Shown piece after piece: positions 61,465 through 64,000 of a stretch of DNA of 64,000 nucleotides. Source of the DNA: Psychrobacter vallis. Its GTDB lineage: Bacteria; Pseudomonadota; Gammaproteobacteria; Pseudomonadales; Moraxellaceae. The position numbers and the translations under genes are program-made. The DNA is taken from contig NZ_CAJHBU010000004.1 of the NCBI RefSeq assembly GCF_904846715.1, forward strand, positions 165,995 through 229,994, in the 5' to 3' direction. Under the pieces are notes generated by a model that was given only the letters and a program-made list of their open reading frames with translations, ran no database searches and was not told the DNA's origin. Within the stretch, counting starts at the first letter, position 1. Each line of letters starts with the position of its first letter.

Positions 61465-63450
61465 TTATTTATCCTCTAACCTGCTGTCAGTATCTTTTTT
61501 GACATCGGTATTAGGGTATACATCGCTGTACTCTTCGCGGCTACTGTCATCATCACGACTATCGCTATAATCCTCGCTGCTGCTATAACTATAATCATAG
61601 CGCGCGTAACGTGCCGTTTGCAGTCGGTCTTTTTGTTGACGTTGGTCTGCAATCCATGCGTTGCCATCAATCGCAGGTTGGGCTTTTTCTCCAAAAGATT
61701 CGGCCAATAAAGGCGTTAATATATGGCGATTAAAGCTGGCTTTATCGTAGCGTATTTGATTTATCATAGTGGTCTTAGCACCCATCAGATCGCTACCAAT
61801 ATTGAGACGCTGTTGTTTGGCAAGCAGACGATCTGAGCTGTCTAAGTAATAGTAATTTATCTGATTAAAAGAGATGGGGCCGACGGCCTCGATAAGCTGT
61901 AATAGCGAGCCTACATCGGCACTTTGATAGCCTTTATTGTATAGCGCCAACTTATCAAGCGCGGCTTTTAGCATGGCGCCATCAGGATATTTGTCTGGAT
62001 TGGCATCCACATAACCCTGTAGTGACCGAGTCATGTATTTTAATGTTTTACCGATCATCTCTCCGCTTTGCTGACTGCCAAAATATACTTTTACCGCTCG
62101 ATCAGCGCCGACTTCTTTTGCAAATTGATCGTCACGTATGTCTACCGCGCTAAAATGCTCAGGTGCTAGCTCTGCCATACTGCTCTGTATCGCAGCAATC
62201 GCAGCATCATAAATCACCGCAGAGGGTAATTGCGCCGTGATACTCTCAGGCAAACCAAAATTCACGGTATGTGAGGCCATCTGGTTAGGTAACGGCGTGT
62301 TCTCTGGTTTGGCAAGCGCCACGATAGGCATGATTGCCGAAGGATCTACTGTGATACTGCTGTTATTAAAATCAAACGCCAACGGTATCTGTATTGATGA
62401 GCTGAGCGTCGGTGTCATATAGTCGTAGCTATAGACGCTTTGTAGCTGTCTTTGTTTGGGCTTATACTGACTGACGCTATTGAACGTGAGGTTTTGATAT
62501 TGATAAGCATTGGTCGCTGCAATCTGTTCAGGTGTGCGATGGAACATGCTTAGCATTTGACCAATCACGCCAGTTGCTGCTATTGGTGTATTTTTTTCAT
62601 TCGACGGCTTTGGTTGCTGCTTGTCCATCTGCATGGCTTCGTAGTTTTTTGCCAGATTTTTTAGCTTAAGATCTGACATTCCAGCAAGAATACCGCCTCT
62701 GTTATCACTACCCTCGTTGGTTTCATCGTCATACTCATCCGTATCATATTCATACTCGTCATCGTCGTTATTTATTGACGTTTCATTTTCACCTGCTTCA
62801 GCCAATATGTCCGCAACTGCTTTGCTTTCTGCCTCAGAATATTCGCGAGCATCATCGGATTCAGTCATATTTGCCGTATCATGGTATAAATCATCATAAC
62901 TTTCATCAAATGTACTGTCATCATATTCGCTGTCTGAATGCTCAAGCCCATAACCATACGTTTCTATAATCGTTCTCAGCAAGCTACTAGAGCCAGCATC
63001 GATACTATCGGCATCAATAAAAGGTACTGATTGATAGCTGGCCTGCGCCACGGCGACATGCTCTGTTGCCAAATGCTGACGAATCGCAGTAAGTAAGTGT
63101 GACTTGGCTTGATTCTCAGTATTGGGATATTTGTCTTGGTTAAACAGTTGCTCGTGGTGCTTGAATGTGGCATTTAAGCTGTCGTTAAAAGCGCGTCCTT
63201 GTGCTTGGTTTTGGGCAGTATTGGCGATATTAAAGTCTATAGTACTGCCAGCGGCCGATGACGGCATTGGAGTCGATTGGCAACCTGCGAGCACAAAAGG
63301 CGCACTGCTGAACAGCAATGCGTATCCGGCGATAGAAGTTAATTTACGCGGCGAATATGAGTGACTATTTTCATTACTTGTCGATGAGTCATAAGGCGCG
63401 TTTTTAGCATGACGCTGTCGATCGTGATTATTATTTTGGTTCGCTGACAT
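61465..63450 (-). CDS. predicted lipoprotein, 661 residues, with acidic low-complexity region, function unknown
   Basis: No family is recognised. A hydrophobic signal ending in lipobox LAGC (Cys57) is preceded by an unusually long, Asn/His/Ser-rich n-region of about 38 residues. Residues about 170-255 are extremely acidic with many Tyr (YDDSTFDESYDDLYHD; NNDDDEYEYDTDEYDDE). The C-terminus is again Asp/Ser/Tyr-rich (about 625-661). The middle (about 300-620) looks folded. It heads a two-gene unit with the 543-residue lipoprotein. Acidic Tyr/Asp tracts may bind cations, but this is speculative. Confidence 0.82.
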   Translation of the reverse strand: MSANQNNNHDRQRHAKNAPYDSSTSNENSHSYSPRKLTSIAGYALLFSSAPFVLAGCQSTPMPSSAAGSTIDFNIANTAQNQAQGRAFNDSLNATFKHHEQLFNQDKYPNTENQAKSHLLTAIRQHLATEHVAVAQASYQSVPFIDADSIDAGSSSLLRTIIETYGYGLEHSDSEYDDSTFDESYDDLYHDTANMTESDDAREYSEAESKAVADILAEAGENETSINNDDDEYEYDTDEYDDETNEGSDNRGGILAGMSDLKLKNLAKNYEAMQMDKQQPKPSNEKNTPIAATGVIGQMLSMFHRTPEQIAATNAYQYQNLTFNSVSQYKPKQRQLQSVYSYDYMTPTLSSSIQIPLAFDFNNSSITVDPSAIMPIVALAKPENTPLPNQMASHTVNFGLPESITAQLPSAVIYDAAIAAIQSSMAELAPEHFSAVDIRDDQFAKEVGADRAVKVYFGSQQSGEMIGKTLKYMTRSLQGYVDANPDKYPDGAMLKAALDKLALYNKGYQSADVGSLLQLIEAVGPISFNQINYYYLDSSDRLLAKQQRLNIGSDLMGAKTTMINQIRYDKASFNRHILTPLLAESFGEKAQPAIDGNAWIADQRQQKDRLQTARYARYDYSYSSSEDYSDSRDDDSSREEYSDVYPNTDVKKDTDSRLEDK

Positions 63451-63753
63451 AAAATCCTCTTATTCAGATAAGTAGTCAATAGTAGATGTATGTTGGTAAG
63501 TGTATTTATAGCACAAAAGGTTACAATTTAGTAATATCAGAGCACTATTTACAAGGAATTCTTTATTAATCCATAAATATTATTAAATAAAACATCTCAT
63601 GATCGCTACATGGTCATAAAGCGATGACTAACAGTAGGATAAAATCAGAGGATAATCATAAAATTTAAAATCTAATAAACAACTTTCTACCATTGGTTAT
63701 TTTCGTTACTATTCAAGTAGCGTCATTACTTTATCAACCTTATGAAACTATTT
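63451..63753. other. AT-rich intergenic region left of the IS element
   Basis: This 300-bp AT-rich sequence presumably contains the promoter of the lipoprotein pair. No gene, repeat or clear hairpin was seen. Confidence 0.5.
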
Positions 63754-64000
63754 GGGGCTGTAGTAGATAAGCACCATGCTAGACTACTAAAATGAAGATA
63801 ACCCGTTGTAAATTAAGTAAAAAAGAGCAGCGACGACTGTTAGAGTTTTTCACGGCCGAAGTAACCGCTAGAACCGCCGCAGATTTACTCAATATCCAGC
63901 CTAACACTGCTGCGCTTTTTTACCATAAAATAAGACTCGTTATAGAGTATTATTTATCTCTTGAAGCAGATGACATCTTTGACGGTGAAGTCGAATTAGA
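63754..64000 (+). mobile_element. IS1595-family insertion sequence, left part only
   Basis: The putative left end GGGGCTGTAGTAGATAAGC begins 38 bp upstream of the transposase ATG, a spacing typical of IS1595/IS1016-like elements. The right end and target duplication lie outside the window. Confidence 0.65.
63792..64000 (+). CDS. IS1595-family transposase, partial (N-terminus)
   Basis: The readable about 69 residues are the family N-terminus: CKLSKKEQRRLLEFFTAEVTA with the HTH-like ARTAADLLNIQPNTAALFYHKIR, then ADDIFDGEVELD, which leads into the first acidic residue of the DDE-type (ISXO2-like) domain. The gene is cut by the window end, so intactness cannot be judged. Confidence 0.82.
   Translation, partial: MKITRCKLSKKEQRRLLEFFTAEVTARTAADLLNIQPNTAALFYHKIRLVIEYYLSLEADDIFDGEVEL

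Overview
The window looks like chromosome from a Moraxellaceae gammaproteobacterium, most likely Psychrobacter. This is a judgement from protein style, moderate GC, the gene mix (assimilatory nitrate cluster with a PP2C/kinase fusion, tyrosine catabolism, ESPR-type trimeric autotransporter) and short dispersed repeats. No marker gene or database search was available. I found no rRNA, tRNA or CRISPR array.

Region 1 (1-13.5 kb, minus strand) is a hydroxamate/citrate siderophore biosynthesis locus. It reads dat, ddc, NIS synthetase, N-hydroxylase, acyltransferase, MFS exporter, two further NIS synthetases and an RraA-like gene that runs off the left edge. Fur-box-like sequences lie upstream of dat and upstream of the second NIS synthetase of the set. 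The first five genes follow rhizobactin/schizokinen logic: aspartate semialdehyde to diaminobutyrate to 1,3-diaminopropane to N-hydroxy-N-acyl-diaminopropane to citrate amide. Region 2 (13.7-20.1 kb) holds an orphan HNH nuclease, a Fhu-type ABC importer (ATPase, binding lipoprotein, fused permease) and a divergent siderophore-interacting flavoreductase. Together regions 1 and 2 could make, export, re-import and reduce one siderophore, but no TonB-dependent receptor is present in the window.

Region 3 (20.1-33.7 kb) is assimilatory nitrate reduction. The minus-strand operon is narK-type transporter, PP2C phosphatase/Ser-Thr kinase fusion, FAD electron-transfer protein, nasA and cobA (siroheme). 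The divergent plus-strand operon is nirB-nirD. The shared 574-bp intergenic region contains sigma-54-like -24/-12 elements in both directions.

Region 4 (33.7-44.6 kb) is phenylalanine/tyrosine catabolism: phhA, phhB, hppD, an aromatic aminotransferase, fahA, maiA, LysR and IclR regulators and an NhaC antiporter. Canonical homogentisate dioxygenase (hmgA) is absent. A small VOC-fold protein with an intact His/His/Glu metal site sits where it would be expected.

Region 5 (44.7-50.2 kb) is a four-gene plus-strand set of unknown role (DUF4331 protein, small lipoprotein, TPR protein, HupE/UreJ-like membrane protein) followed by a convergent TonB-like gene. Region 6 (50.4-63.5 kb) holds a 1831-residue trimeric autotransporter with a His-rich mature N-terminus, a CpxRA-like two-component system divergent from a Spy/LTxxQ protein, and two large unrecognised lipoproteins. 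An IS1595-like transposase begins at the right edge.

Three families of small dispersed repeats (75-175 bp) occupy intergenic gaps: palindromic elements at 8.3, 33.2 and 59.6 kb, MITE-like elements at 41.8 and 43.8 kb, and TATAGTC-bounded elements at 42.0 and 58.6 kb.
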